Shown here piece after piece: positions 1-7,087 of a stretch of DNA of 52,312 nucleotides; position 1 is the stretch's first letter, and every line of letters starts with the position of its first letter. Made by a program: the position numbers and the translations under genes. Source of the DNA: Chitinophagaceae bacterium (GTDB lineage Bacteria; Bacteroidota; Bacteroidia; Chitinophagales; Chitinophagaceae); the NCBI GenBank assembly GCA_021299955.1, contig JAJTFQ010000018.1, positions 1 through 52,312 of the forward strand, in the 5' to 3' direction. A model generated the notes under the pieces. The model saw only the letters and a list, made by a program, of their open reading frames with translations. It ran no database searches and was not told the DNA's origin.

Positions 1-2
1 GT

Positions 3-56
3 GCCTGGGTTGTTCTCCTGGTCATCCTGCTGGCTTCCAGTGGCGGAACGGCATAA
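3..56 (+). CDS. C-terminal end of an unidentified gene (partial)
   Basis: Frame 3 is open from the window edge to a TAA at 54-56 and encodes a strongly hydrophobic tail (Trp-Val-Val-Leu-Leu-Val-Ile-Leu-Leu) ending Gly-Gly-Thr-Ala, compatible with the last membrane segment of a membrane protein. A rho-independent terminator follows 22 bases later on the same strand, which supports a plus-strand gene ending here. Too little is visible to name a family. The other two frames also lack a compelling reading, so this is tentative. Confidence 0.35.
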   Translation, partial: AWVVLLVILLASSGGTA

Positions 57-77
57 TACGATCTATTCTTAGTGCTC

Positions 78-106
78 ATGCCCCGCCTTGTGCGGGGTAT
101 TTTTTT
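78..106 (+). terminator. Rho-independent terminator
   Basis: CCCCGC (81-86) pairs with GCGGGG (92-97) around a 5-nt loop. The stem extends outward by weak pairs to 78/100 and runs into a tract of seven T at 100-106. It would terminate the plus-strand gene that enters from the left edge. The converging polysaccharide gene ends at 149. Confidence 0.75.
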
Positions 107-148
107 AGCGTCCAGCGCGGAGAAAGGAGAAAAGAAGGAACGCAGAGG

Positions 149-1597
149 TCAATGGGCTGGTTTACGGCGGAGCAACAGGCCGATGCAGATGAAAAAGATC
201 GATCCGACCTTGTCGGTTTCGATGAGATCGCTGAGCATGTTCAGGATGATGATCATGGATAAAACAGCCAGTATGCCCGCCGCAATGGCGCGATCGAACG
301 GATCATCGGCAGCATGATATTGACGATGGGCGGCACTGAGCAACACATAAAGAAGCAGGCAAAAAACCAGCAGGCCCGGGATACCCTGTTCCACGAGGAT
401 CAACAGGAAATAGTTGTGTACGGTCGATCGCTCCGGATTGTCGCTCACATAGGTCTGAAAGGATCGAACCGTGAATGGCCGGTATGCGTGATAGAATGAA
501 TTCGGGCCGTAGCCATAAAGTGTATTCCCCTCCAGCATCCGTACGGCGGCGATCCATCGGTAGAAACGCTCCATCGATGAGATATCGGTCATCTTGTACG
601 TCGCCTGCATGTGCTGGCCCAGATCACTGTGCCAGATCGTGCGTTCGTAATTCGGACTATACTCAAGATAGCGATCGTCTTGCAGGAAATAGATGGCCGC
701 TCCCACCACCATGGCCACGGCCGCTGCCGCCAGCCAATGGAAGATGCGCTGCCGCAAGGCAAAGACGGCCAACACACCAATCATCGCAGCTACCCAGGCA
801 CCGCGGGAGTAAGTGAAAAACAGTGCGAAGCCGATGAACCAGCGCAGCCACCTTCGCTGTGCCGGAAATACAAACCAGGCCCCAACGGGGATCGACATCG
901 TGGTCACCAGCAGGGCTCCGTAATTCACATGATTGCGGTACAAAGGCTCCACACTCCGATTGGCGCTGTCGAAAGCAAAGCCCAGCCAGGCATGCTTGAT
1001 CAGCACGAAACAGAGCGAACAAAACATTGATATCCCCAGGATCTTCAAGGCACGCAGCACATCCCGCCGGTCGCGCAGGCAATACCAGGTGCCCAGCACA
1101 AAGGCCGTCACATACCAAAGCTTTGCCGCCAAAAACTTGAAGGAAAGCAGTACATGCTTTGACAGCAGACTGCTGAACGCAATCCAAATCAGATGGAACA
1201 ACAAGGGCAGCAGGATGACGGCATCCATCCGGCCACCCCGAAAGCGGTCGCGGTACAACAGAAAATGCAGGGCCATCAACACCGTCATGAACCACATGAG
1301 CGGTTCATCGGGAAGGTCCGTGCCCAGGGTAGCCGTCAGATCGATCTCCGCGGAGAAAGGGATCGTCGCCAGCAACAGGAAATAAATACGCCGGATATCC
1401 TGCAGCCCGATCCAGGCAACCAGGGCAACCGGACCGGCAGCGAGGAAGATCATGCTATGGGTCACAACAGCTGCCAGCGTACCAGCCATCATGGCCAGCA
1501 GGATCAGGACATTCGGCGTCAGCAGGACCGATATGTGAGCGGTGCGGTTCAACCCGTCAGGCTTTCTTGAAACCGGGAAGCAGCAACACCATGGCAA
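149..1597 (-). CDS. O-antigen ligase / Wzy-type polysaccharide polymerase
   Basis: Multi-pass membrane protein of up to 482 residues with about a dozen hydrophobic segments. The Wzy_C/O-antigen ligase region lies in the middle and includes a long periplasmic-loop type stretch and the family-like motif Tyr-Ser-Arg-Gly-Ala-Trp near residue 265. Such enzymes join or polymerise lipid-linked oligosaccharides on the periplasmic side of the inner membrane. The first codons overlap the end of the Wzz-like gene by 41 bases and encode an unusual Cys-rich stretch, so translation may begin later, for example at the TTG near 1552 just past the upstream stop. It is the last of three minus-strand surface-polysaccharide genes. 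Polymerase and ligase cannot be told apart from sequence alone. Confidence 0.8.
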   Translation of the reverse strand: MPWCCCFPVSRKPDGLNRTAHISVLLTPNVLILLAMMAGTLAAVVTHSMIFLAAGPVALVAWIGLQDIRRIYFLLLATIPFSAEIDLTATLGTDLPDEPLMWFMTVLMALHFLLYRDRFRGGRMDAVILLPLLFHLIWIAFSSLLSKHVLLSFKFLAAKLWYVTAFVLGTWYCLRDRRDVLRALKILGISMFCSLCFVLIKHAWLGFAFDSANRSVEPLYRNHVNYGALLVTTMSIPVGAWFVFPAQRRWLRWFIGFALFFTYSRGAWVAAMIGVLAVFALRQRIFHWLAAAAVAMVVGAAIYFLQDDRYLEYSPNYERTIWHSDLGQHMQATYKMTDISSMERFYRWIAAVRMLEGNTLYGYGPNSFYHAYRPFTVRSFQTYVSDNPERSTVHNYFLLILVEQGIPGLLVFCLLLYVLLSAAHRQYHAADDPFDRAIAAGILAVLSMIIILNMLSDLIETDKVGSIFFICIGLLLRRKPAH

Positions 1598-2372
1598 AGG
1601 CAGTGAACAGGCTCACCAGGAAGGTGGCCACGACATTAACCACCACCTTTGGGTTTTCCGCCTTGACCGATGGAACGGCACGCTCCAGCATCACCAGCGC
1701 AGGAGGCGGGTTCAGGAGGGCCATGCGGATATCCGTGATCGCACGCCGGTAGTAATCCAGCTGATGGGTAGGCACACCCGGCACAGGACGACTGCTATCG
1801 CCGGCGCGGACATCCCCATCCGTCAGTTGCAAGGTCGCATAGGACGACTCCAGCTTTCGCAGGGTAGTAGAATAATAATCCCGATAGAGGTCCTGATGTG
1901 CACGCTCTGTCTGGAATACCATGGCATTGGCAATGGCCGCTGCCAATACCCGGTCGCGATCCGTGACCTTCACATGCATTTCTCCGTATTCGGTCTTGAA
2001 GATGCCGCACTTGGTCCGGAAGACCCTCAACGCCTCTTCCCTGCCCTTTTCATCCGACTTCCGGATCTTGTAGTGTTTGATCAATCCGAAACTGTCCACC
2101 ATCTTCATCATCACCGGCCATGACCGGGCTGTGGCGTAGAGTCGATCCAGGTCATCACCCGAACTGAAGACCGAATAGAGTTCAGTGATCTCCTCGGCCG
2201 TAAACCTCGATTTATCACTGAACCGTGAATTGGCAGGCAGTACACTGGCTTTGGAGAGATATTGTTTCGGGATGATCAGACTGATGACCAATGCGGTCAG
2301 CGTAGGCAGGGCGACCGCCAGGAGCAGGAATCTCCGGTGTCTGATGACGATATCCTTGATGTCTTGGATCAT
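1557..2372 (-). CDS. Wzz-like polysaccharide chain-length determinant
   Basis: The 271-residue protein has the Wzz layout: a short cytoplasmic N-terminus, a membrane helix at about residues 15-34, a periplasmic domain of about 200 residues rich in charged and helical sequence, and a second membrane helix at about 245-266, followed by Gly-Phe-Lys-Lys. Proteins of this family set the chain length of O-antigen or exopolysaccharide together with a Wzy polymerase. No kinase domain is fused, so it is the co-polymerase type. It overlaps the downstream Wzy-like gene, which implies co-transcription and possibly translational coupling. Confidence 0.75.
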   Translation of the reverse strand: MIQDIKDIVIRHRRFLLLAVALPTLTALVISLIIPKQYLSKASVLPANSRFSDKSRFTAEEITELYSVFSSGDDLDRLYATARSWPVMMKMVDSFGLIKHYKIRKSDEKGREEALRVFRTKCGIFKTEYGEMHVKVTDRDRVLAAAIANAMVFQTERAHQDLYRDYYSTTLRKLESSYATLQLTDGDVRAGDSSRPVPGVPTHQLDYYRRAITDIRMALLNPPPALVMLERAVPSVKAENPKVVVNVVATFLVSLFTAFAMVLLLPGFKKA

Positions 2373-2460
2373 CTATGGTCGGGCTTTGGTGGCGGTAAAG
2401 TTAGCGCTCTGACAGATGTAAAGCCCTCCGAACAGGATCTCTTTTACACTTAATCCGGTA

Positions 2461-3933
2461 TCAGGACCGCAGCAGCCTGCGCAGATCCTTCAGGCCGAAG
2501 CCCAGTGTGGCATAGAAGAGCAGGCCGGTCAGCACCACCGATATGGCAACACTAACGGGCACGGGTACCTGATAAAACACCATCGTCCGGATGGCACCGT
2601 ATCCCATGAGTCCCACGAATCCGTAAGACATGACCTCAAAGGCCGGAAGACCGATGCCCTGATGTCGGCGCGTCATCAGGATCAGCAAGATCGCGTAGAG
2701 CGACTGCACCGCTACGGCGATCACGGCACAGGCGATCGCGCCATATTGCGGAATGAACAAGGCATTCAACACCAGACTGGTCAGTGCCATGACGGCACTG
2801 ACATATATGAATTGGCGGATATGCCCGGTAGCCGTCAGCAGCGTGCCATGGATACTCACCAGCGAGAGCCCAGGCAGGGCGAGCAGGATCACCCGCATCA
2901 GATGGATGATCGATGGATCGGATCGATGATATAAAAATTGCGTCAGCCAACCCGGAATGGCGAAGCCGATGGACGCGATCAGAATTGCGGCACACATCAG
3001 AGCACGTCGCGATACCGTAACAGCATGACCAAAGGCCCTGACGTTCGGCCAGTGCCGGGCCACGAAGGGCAGCAAAAAACCTGCTGCCAGCGTACCCATC
3101 ATACTGAAAGCATCCAGGATCCGAAATCCGGAAGCATAAAGTCCCGCCTCACGCGCCCCCTCCGGATGCAGACGATCCAGCAGGATACCATCCATCCGCA
3201 GTACGATCGTCATCAAGAAGACATTCAGCGCAAAAGGAATGCTTGAAAATATCAGCTCACGCCGGAATCCGCGGAAAGGCCGGACCTTGAAACCTGCTCC
3301 ACTTCGGAAAATGAACCAGACAGATAAACCGATGGCGATGAAGATGCCGGCGATCTGTAACGTAACAAAGCGACCAATGGTGATCCGACCAAACAGCTCA
3401 GGCCATAACAACATGGCACCAACTGTCAGGATCACGATCGATTTATCAGTCACCGATAACAGTCCTTCTGCCCGAAAACGCTGACCCGACGTAAGATGAA
3501 TCCGAAGGTAGCCGAGCAGGCTCATCGACGCATGTAATATCATGATCGAGGCCAGCAGCCGCAGATCCGAAAATCCGGCCAGCAAAGCCATCAGGGAAAC
3601 AACAACGAAGTAAATACCGGTGAGCAGCAATTTCGCGTAAAGACCATCCGAGAAGATGTCGGGGTGGTCTGACTTTTGGGCCGACATCACCCGGTTGACA
3701 TGGATGTGAATGCCCGGATCGAGCATGAAACCGAGCACCATGCAGAAGTTCAGCAGGGCGAAATAATGGCCGTAGTCACCGAAGCCCGTGATGTTCTGCA
3801 CCCCCCGGTCGATGCCGAAGATCCATACCGGCTTGACCAGTACGTTCAGCACCATCATCAGGAACATCGCACCAAGGAACTTCTTTTGCAAAGGAGTGGG
3901 TTGAAGAAAACCGCGAGAATGCCAGGTCTGCAA
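2461..3933 (-). CDS. Oligosaccharide flippase (Wzx-like, MATE/MOP superfamily)
   Basis: The 490-residue integral membrane protein has roughly 14 hydrophobic segments throughout, as in Wzx-type lipid-linked oligosaccharide flippases. The N-terminal segment Val-Lys-Pro-Val-Trp-Ile-Phe-Gly-Ile-Asp is characteristic of Bacteroidota members. It would move undecaprenyl-linked repeat units across the inner membrane for the neighbouring Wzz and Wzy proteins. The longest reading starts at a TTG (3931-3933) because an in-frame stop lies just upstream. The next ATG is at 3867, inside conserved sequence, so the TTG or another near-start codon is more likely. It lies 9 bases downstream of the Lrp gene. 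Confidence 0.8.
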   Translation of the reverse strand: MQTWHSRGFLQPTPLQKKFLGAMFLMMVLNVLVKPVWIFGIDRGVQNITGFGDYGHYFALLNFCMVLGFMLDPGIHIHVNRVMSAQKSDHPDIFSDGLYAKLLLTGIYFVVVSLMALLAGFSDLRLLASIMILHASMSLLGYLRIHLTSGQRFRAEGLLSVTDKSIVILTVGAMLLWPELFGRITIGRFVTLQIAGIFIAIGLSVWFIFRSGAGFKVRPFRGFRRELIFSSIPFALNVFLMTIVLRMDGILLDRLHPEGAREAGLYASGFRILDAFSMMGTLAAGFLLPFVARHWPNVRAFGHAVTVSRRALMCAAILIASIGFAIPGWLTQFLYHRSDPSIIHLMRVILLALPGLSLVSIHGTLLTATGHIRQFIYVSAVMALTSLVLNALFIPQYGAIACAVIAVAVQSLYAILLILMTRRHQGIGLPAFEVMSYGFVGLMGYGAIRTMVFYQVPVPVSVAISVVLTGLLFYATLGFGLKDLRRLLRS

Positions 3934-3942
3934 AACTATGCA

Positions 3943-4410
3943 TCAACCCGTGACGCGCACATTCCGGTTCAGGCTTTCCTCCAGGGAGATGAGGGTTTCG
4001 GTGCGTTCGATCCCGCGGATCTTCTGCAGCTGGTCGTGCAGCACATACCGAAGCTGGTTGATGTCGCGGGCGACGATCTCGATGAACATACTATAATTCC
4101 CGGTCGTGTAATTGATGCGCACGATCTCCGGGACTTTCCTGAGGTCCTCTGCGACCTGGTCGTAGAGTGAACTTTTTTCCAGGTAAATACCTACAAAAGC
4201 TGTGATATCGTAGCCCAGCAGCTTAAGATCGACATTGAGCTTTGTGCCCCGGACAATGCCGATCTCTTGCAGTTTTTTGATACGGACATGGATCGTGCCG
4301 CCGGAAACAAATAACTTCTTGCCCAGATCGGCATAGGATATGCCGGCATCATCCATCATTTCGTGGATGATCTGGAGGTCCAGTTTGTCAAGATTTAATT
4401 TGGCAGCCAT
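3943..4410 (-). CDS. Lrp/AsnC family transcriptional regulator
   Basis: The 155-residue protein has an N-terminal winged helix-turn-helix (about residues 5-60; recognition region Ser-Gly-Gly-Thr-Ile-His-Val-Arg-Ile-Lys-Lys-Leu) and a C-terminal RAM/AsnC ligand-binding domain (about 70-150). Length and order are standard for the family, which binds DNA as dimers or octamers and usually senses amino acids. Its upstream region carries a perfect 18-bp palindrome (4468-4485), a likely autoregulatory site, and the divergent promoter of the tRNA-like RNA. The flippase gene begins 9 bases downstream. The actual ligand and regulon cannot be read from the sequence. Confidence 0.9.
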   Translation of the reverse strand: MAAKLNLDKLDLQIIHEMMDDAGISYADLGKKLFVSGGTIHVRIKKLQEIGIVRGTKLNVDLKLLGYDITAFVGIYLEKSSLYDQVAEDLRKVPEIVRINYTTGNYSMFIEIVARDINQLRYVLHDQLQKIRGIERTETLISLEESLNRNVRVTG

Positions 4411-4467
4411 ACGCTATTCGTATTTTGAACGTTTTCTATAATGATACGCAATTTATTAAACTTTTTC

Positions 4468-4485
4468 CAATATTTACAAATATTG
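4468..4485. promoter_or_regulatory. Perfect 18-bp palindrome, candidate operator
   Basis: CAATATTT and AAATATTG are exact inverted repeats around a 2-nt centre (AC). The site lies 58 bp upstream of the Lrp/AsnC start and 12 bp upstream of the -33 element of the divergent RNA promoter. Lrp/AsnC proteins often bind AT-rich palindromes near their own gene, so autoregulation is the simplest inference. Control of the divergent RNA is possible. Confidence 0.5.
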
Positions 4486-4496
4486 TTTGAATTATT

Positions 4497-4527
4497 TTGC
4501 CTGATTAAGCCGTTTTGCCTAATTTTG
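4497..4527 (+). promoter_or_regulatory. Bacteroidota-type promoter for the tRNA-like RNA
   Basis: A TTG at 4497-4499 (within TTTTG) is followed after 20 bp by TAATTTTG at 4520-4527, an exact match to the Bacteroidota sigma-ABfr -7 element TAnnTTTG. Transcription would start near 4533-4535, about 28 nt before the 5' end of the folded tRNA-like body. That leaves a short leader of the kind removed by RNase P. Confidence 0.65.
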
Positions 4528-4561
4528 TCTTGTTGATCCGATGGATCGCGGCTCTTTACAC

Positions 4562-4755
4562 TGTGGGGTGATGAAATCTTGGCAGACATGCCCTCTTGTC
4601 TCGGGGGTGGGGGATTCCGGATAAACACTGCATAACGCCGATCCGCAGACGTGCGGACCGACTGGGGTTGACCACCAGTAGGTTGAAGGTAGCGCCTTCT
4701 ACAATCTTGTGCAGCGGCTAACGTCCCCGTGGAGGTTCGACTCCTCCCCCTACAG
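4562..4755 (+). ncRNA. tRNA-like RNA: class II (Leu-type) tRNA body with ~109-nt variable-arm insertion
   Basis: The ends form a complete tRNA fold. Acceptor TGTGGGG (4562-4568) pairs with CCCTACA (4748-4754). Then come T8, G9, a D-stem ATG/CAT (4571-4573/4587-4589) with a Leu-like D-loop containing GG, an anticodon-type stem CCCTC/GGGGG (4591-4595/4603-4607) with loop TTGTCTC, and a T-arm GGAGG-TTCGACT-CCTCC (4731-4747). Expected tertiary partners are present (T8-A14, A15-T48, G18G19 with TTC). The variable arm opens with GGGGA/TCCCC (4610-4614/4724-4728) and then holds about 109 nt with at least three hairpins: TCCGCA/TGCGGA (4642-4657), ACTGG/CCAGT (4661-4679) and GAAGG/CCTTC (4685-4699). 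Nominal anticodon GTC with T37 and G73 is abnormal for a leucine tRNA, and no CCA is encoded. It has its own promoter and terminator. It is not tmRNA: it has D and anticodon arms and lacks the expected 5' sequence. Confidence 0.6.
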
Positions 4756-4756
4756 C

Positions 4757-4790
4757 AAAAGCCCATGACGGTTGCGTCATGGGCTTTTTT
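4757..4790 (+). terminator. Strong rho-independent terminator after the tRNA-like RNA
   Basis: GCCCATGACG (4761-4770) pairs perfectly with CGTCATGGGC (4775-4784) around loop GTTG, followed by six T. A preceding AAAA extends the stem into the T tract. It begins within a few bases of the RNA 3' end and defines a transcript of about 220-250 nt. Confidence 0.9.
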
Positions 4791-4939
4791 ATTGACCGAT
4801 AGGTTAGATGGGCCGAACTGCTGATATATTATGTCAGTCCCTTAGAAAGGATGATGGGGCTGGTTACGTTTGGATTCATAATTACTGAACGAAAGAAAAC
4901 GATCCACCAATTTTAAGAGGTTTCTATTTCAGGTAAGAT

Positions 4940-5004
4940 CCATTTTTGTATAATTCTGAAATATTGGAGTAAGATTCCATTTTTGTATAATTCTACAAAA
5001 TTGG
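4940..5004. repeat. Tandem direct repeat of a palindromic element
   Basis: Two near-identical copies of a roughly 25-nt sequence beginning GTAAGAT and ending TATAATTCT occur at 4933-4957 and 4969-4994, differing by one T. Each sits in an inverted repeat bounded by CCA and TGG. The second (4977-5004) is a near-perfect palindrome with arms CCATTTTTGTA and TACAAAATTGG around TAATTC; the first (4940-4967) is degenerate. They lie immediately upstream of the ATPase remnant and look like tandem operators or an AT-rich promoter region. Confidence 0.55.
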
Positions 5005-5009
5005 AATTC

Positions 5010-5892
5010 ATGATCATACGAAGCATCATGGAAGAAGCCCGATATTCTCTGACGCAATTCAGAGCGTTATGCATCACAGGGCCGCGCCAAAGTGGTAAAA
5101 CAACAATCAGTAAAACCCTGTTCACAGGAACTGAAAGAAGCTCAACAACCGGTGGATGACCTCATGACAAACATGATCAAGGGAGGATATCCTGAAATAT
5201 GGGCGGAACAATTAAACCCGAAAAAATGGCTGGATAGCTACATTCAAACCTATATCCAAAGAGATGTCAGACAACTCAGGTACATTCAAAACCTGGCGGC
5301 CTTCAACCGTTTTGTCTACCTCTGCGCCAACCTCGCCGGGCAAATACTTAACCGGGATGAGTTATCCAGACAAGTAGGAGTGGATACCAAAACCATTCAA
5401 TCCTGGCTGGGACTCCTGGAAAACAGTTACATCCTTTTTCAGCTGCAACCGTGGTATAACAATCTAAATAAGAGGGTTGTCAAAAGTCCTAAGATATATT
5501 TCCATGACACCGGACTCCTTTGCGCGCTGTTGAGGAGTTCTTCAAAGACAGCATTAAAAAATCATCCGATGGCAGGTGCCATTTTCGAAAACTGGTGCAT
5601 TGCTGAGATCAAGAAGAACAGGTGCAACCTGGGTGACAACAACGGTCTTTACTATTTCAGAGAAAACATGGGAAACGAAGTCGATCTCATCCTTGAAAAA
5701 GATACAGGACCCCTGGCCATTGAGATCAAATCTGCAGCCAAACCCGACCGAAGCTTGTTGAGGGGACTCCAGTACTGGAAGAAATATCAACCCACATTCC
5801 AGAGTATTCTCCTGTATCAGGGAGTGAGCACGTCAACAGAAAACCCGGACATTAACTTCGTATGCTGGCAAGAGATCGATTCGATCCTATGA
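5010..5892 (+). pseudogene. Degraded AAA ATPase with DUF4143 domain
   Basis: From ATG 5010 one frame encodes a typical N-terminus with a Walker A motif (Gly-Pro-Arg-Gln-Ser-Gly-Lys-Thr-Thr at about residues 25-33) and stops at 5157-5159. A second frame, open from at least 5092, continues with the C-terminal half: the conserved Gly-Gly-Tyr-Pro-Glu segment, DUF4143, and an endonuclease-like tail (Asn-Glu-Val-Asp-Leu-Ile-Leu, then Ala-Ile-Glu-Ile-Lys). Walker A is followed almost directly by sequence that in intact relatives lies well over 100 residues further on, and Walker B is absent. I therefore infer an internal deletion plus frameshift. Intact members are about 380-400 residues and of uncertain cellular role, often mobile among genomes. 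The stretch is AT-richer than its surroundings, consistent with acquisition. Residual expression of the C-terminal part cannot be excluded. Confidence 0.75.
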
Positions 5893-5925
5893 GTCAGACA
5901 ATCGATCAAAAAAACGCATTAGCAC

Positions 5926-6957
5926 TCAACCACCCGCTTTCCGAAGCATCTCCGCCACATTCACCTCCCGACCCTTCTTCCTCAAACTCTCGTCCGCCGC
6001 CTCCATGAAGGCGAACATCTCGAGCGTCTCCTCAGCTTTCACCGGCGCTACGCCCGATTTGAAGAATTCGATGATCTTCAGCAACAAGGGATTGTAGCCA
6101 ACATGCGGCCCGACGGTCATGATGCCCGTCGACCCGTACACCGTCCCGCCATAGTCGGCCTTACCCTCGCGGATCCCGCGGAATACCCCGACCCTTCCGT
6201 CTTTCCATACGCCGGTGACGATATCCGCATCCCTGCCCTTTACGCGGGTGACGGTCTCGCAGCCTGTACCCATCAGGGTATAGAGCGTCTCCACGCCGTG
6301 GATACCGTACCAGAAAAGATCAGGATGGGTGGGTTCAACCTTCATGGGACTATACGTATCCGCACCCAGGATCTGACCGACCTTTCCGCCGGCCGCCTCC
6401 TGAACATTCGGGGTGTAACGCAGGGAAGAGGCAGAAAACACGGGCACACCCGCCCGCTGTGCCTCCGCGTAGATGGCGACGGCATCTTTCAACGAAGCCG
6501 AAACAGGCTTATCAATGAACACCGGCTTACCGGCAGCAAAGACCTTGCGCGCCTGCTCGAGGTGCAACCGCCCGTCGTTGGTCTCCAGCAACACCACATC
6601 CACCCGCGAGAGGAGCGCATCGATCGAATCAACGATCTCCACACCCATCTGCTTGACCTGCTCCGTGTAAGCAGGGATACGCTCCACACTCGATGCAATG
6701 TCGCGACTCCCATGCGGATAAGCGGCCGTCACCCGGAAACCGGCGTATTCAGGTGCCGGCTTCGCTGCATTCAGCGCCTTGGTGAAGGCAGGCGCATGCG
6801 AAGTATCCAGACCGATGATGCCTACTCGACGACCATCCACTTGAGGCATCGGTGACCGCTCAAATCCAACACCCGGAACCGTGGCCAGGAAAAGTCCTGA
6901 ACCGGCGAAAATCGACTGGTGCAGAAAACGTCTGCGGGATGTGGATAGATGACCCAT
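5926..6957 (-). CDS. Tat-exported Gfo/Idh/MocA family oxidoreductase
   Basis: The 343-residue protein starts with a twin-arginine signal (Ser-Thr-Ser-Arg-Arg-Arg-Phe-Leu, then a hydrophobic stretch to about residue 27). A Rossmann-type NAD(P)-binding domain follows (Arg-Val-Gly-Ile-Ile-Gly-Leu-Asp near residue 44), and the Glu-Lys-Pro-type catalytic motif appears as Ile-Asp-Lys-Pro near residue 150. Tat export in this family usually means the protein folds with its nicotinamide cofactor before secretion. The family oxidises or reduces sugars and inositols, or cleaves glycosides by an NAD-dependent redox route. It is the last gene of the polysaccharide locus, separated from the GH88-like gene by an intergenic hairpin. 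The substrate is unknown. Confidence 0.8.
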   Translation of the reverse strand: MGHLSTSRRRFLHQSIFAGSGLFLATVPGVGFERSPMPQVDGRRVGIIGLDTSHAPAFTKALNAAKPAPEYAGFRVTAAYPHGSRDIASSVERIPAYTEQVKQMGVEIVDSIDALLSRVDVVLLETNDGRLHLEQARKVFAAGKPVFIDKPVSASLKDAVAIYAEAQRAGVPVFSASSLRYTPNVQEAAGGKVGQILGADTYSPMKVEPTHPDLFWYGIHGVETLYTLMGTGCETVTRVKGRDADIVTGVWKDGRVGVFRGIREGKADYGGTVYGSTGIMTVGPHVGYNPLLLKIIEFFKSGVAPVKAEETLEMFAFMEAADESLRKKGREVNVAEMLRKAGG

Positions 6958-6985
6958 GTCTCAAACGGTTTTTGGATGAAAATGA

Positions 6986-7028
6986 AAGATCCCCGGGTGG
7001 TGTGTTAACACCTTCCTCCGGGGATCTT
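6986..7028 (-). terminator. Large intergenic hairpin, weak terminator or mRNA stabiliser
   Basis: AAGATCCCCGG (6986-6996) pairs perfectly with CCGGGGATCTT (7018-7028), and an inner GGTGT/ACACC stem (6999-7012) tightens the loop. On the minus strand the hairpin lies after the GH88-like gene and before the oxidoreductase. It is followed by a T-richer but interrupted tract, so termination would be partial. It may set the level of the last gene of the operon or protect the upstream mRNA. Confidence 0.5.
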
Positions 7029-7087
7029 CAAGTTAATGCAATCTGTGATTATTTCAACGCCAGGTAACGCATCATCGCCACCACAAA

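Noticed and set aside
4562-4755. tmRNA, signal recognition particle RNA or a group I intron in a tRNA-Leu gene
   Set aside because: D and anticodon arms are present and the 5' end and length do not fit tmRNA. The SRP core sequence is absent. For an anticodon-loop intron the 3' half of the anticodon stem should be far downstream, but it follows the loop directly and the insertion lies in the variable arm; 109 nt is also short for a group I intron.
4395-4766. Minus-strand reading of 123 codons across the RNA gene
   Set aside because: It is antisense to a structured RNA with its own promoter and terminator, has no recognisable domain and overlaps the Lrp start.
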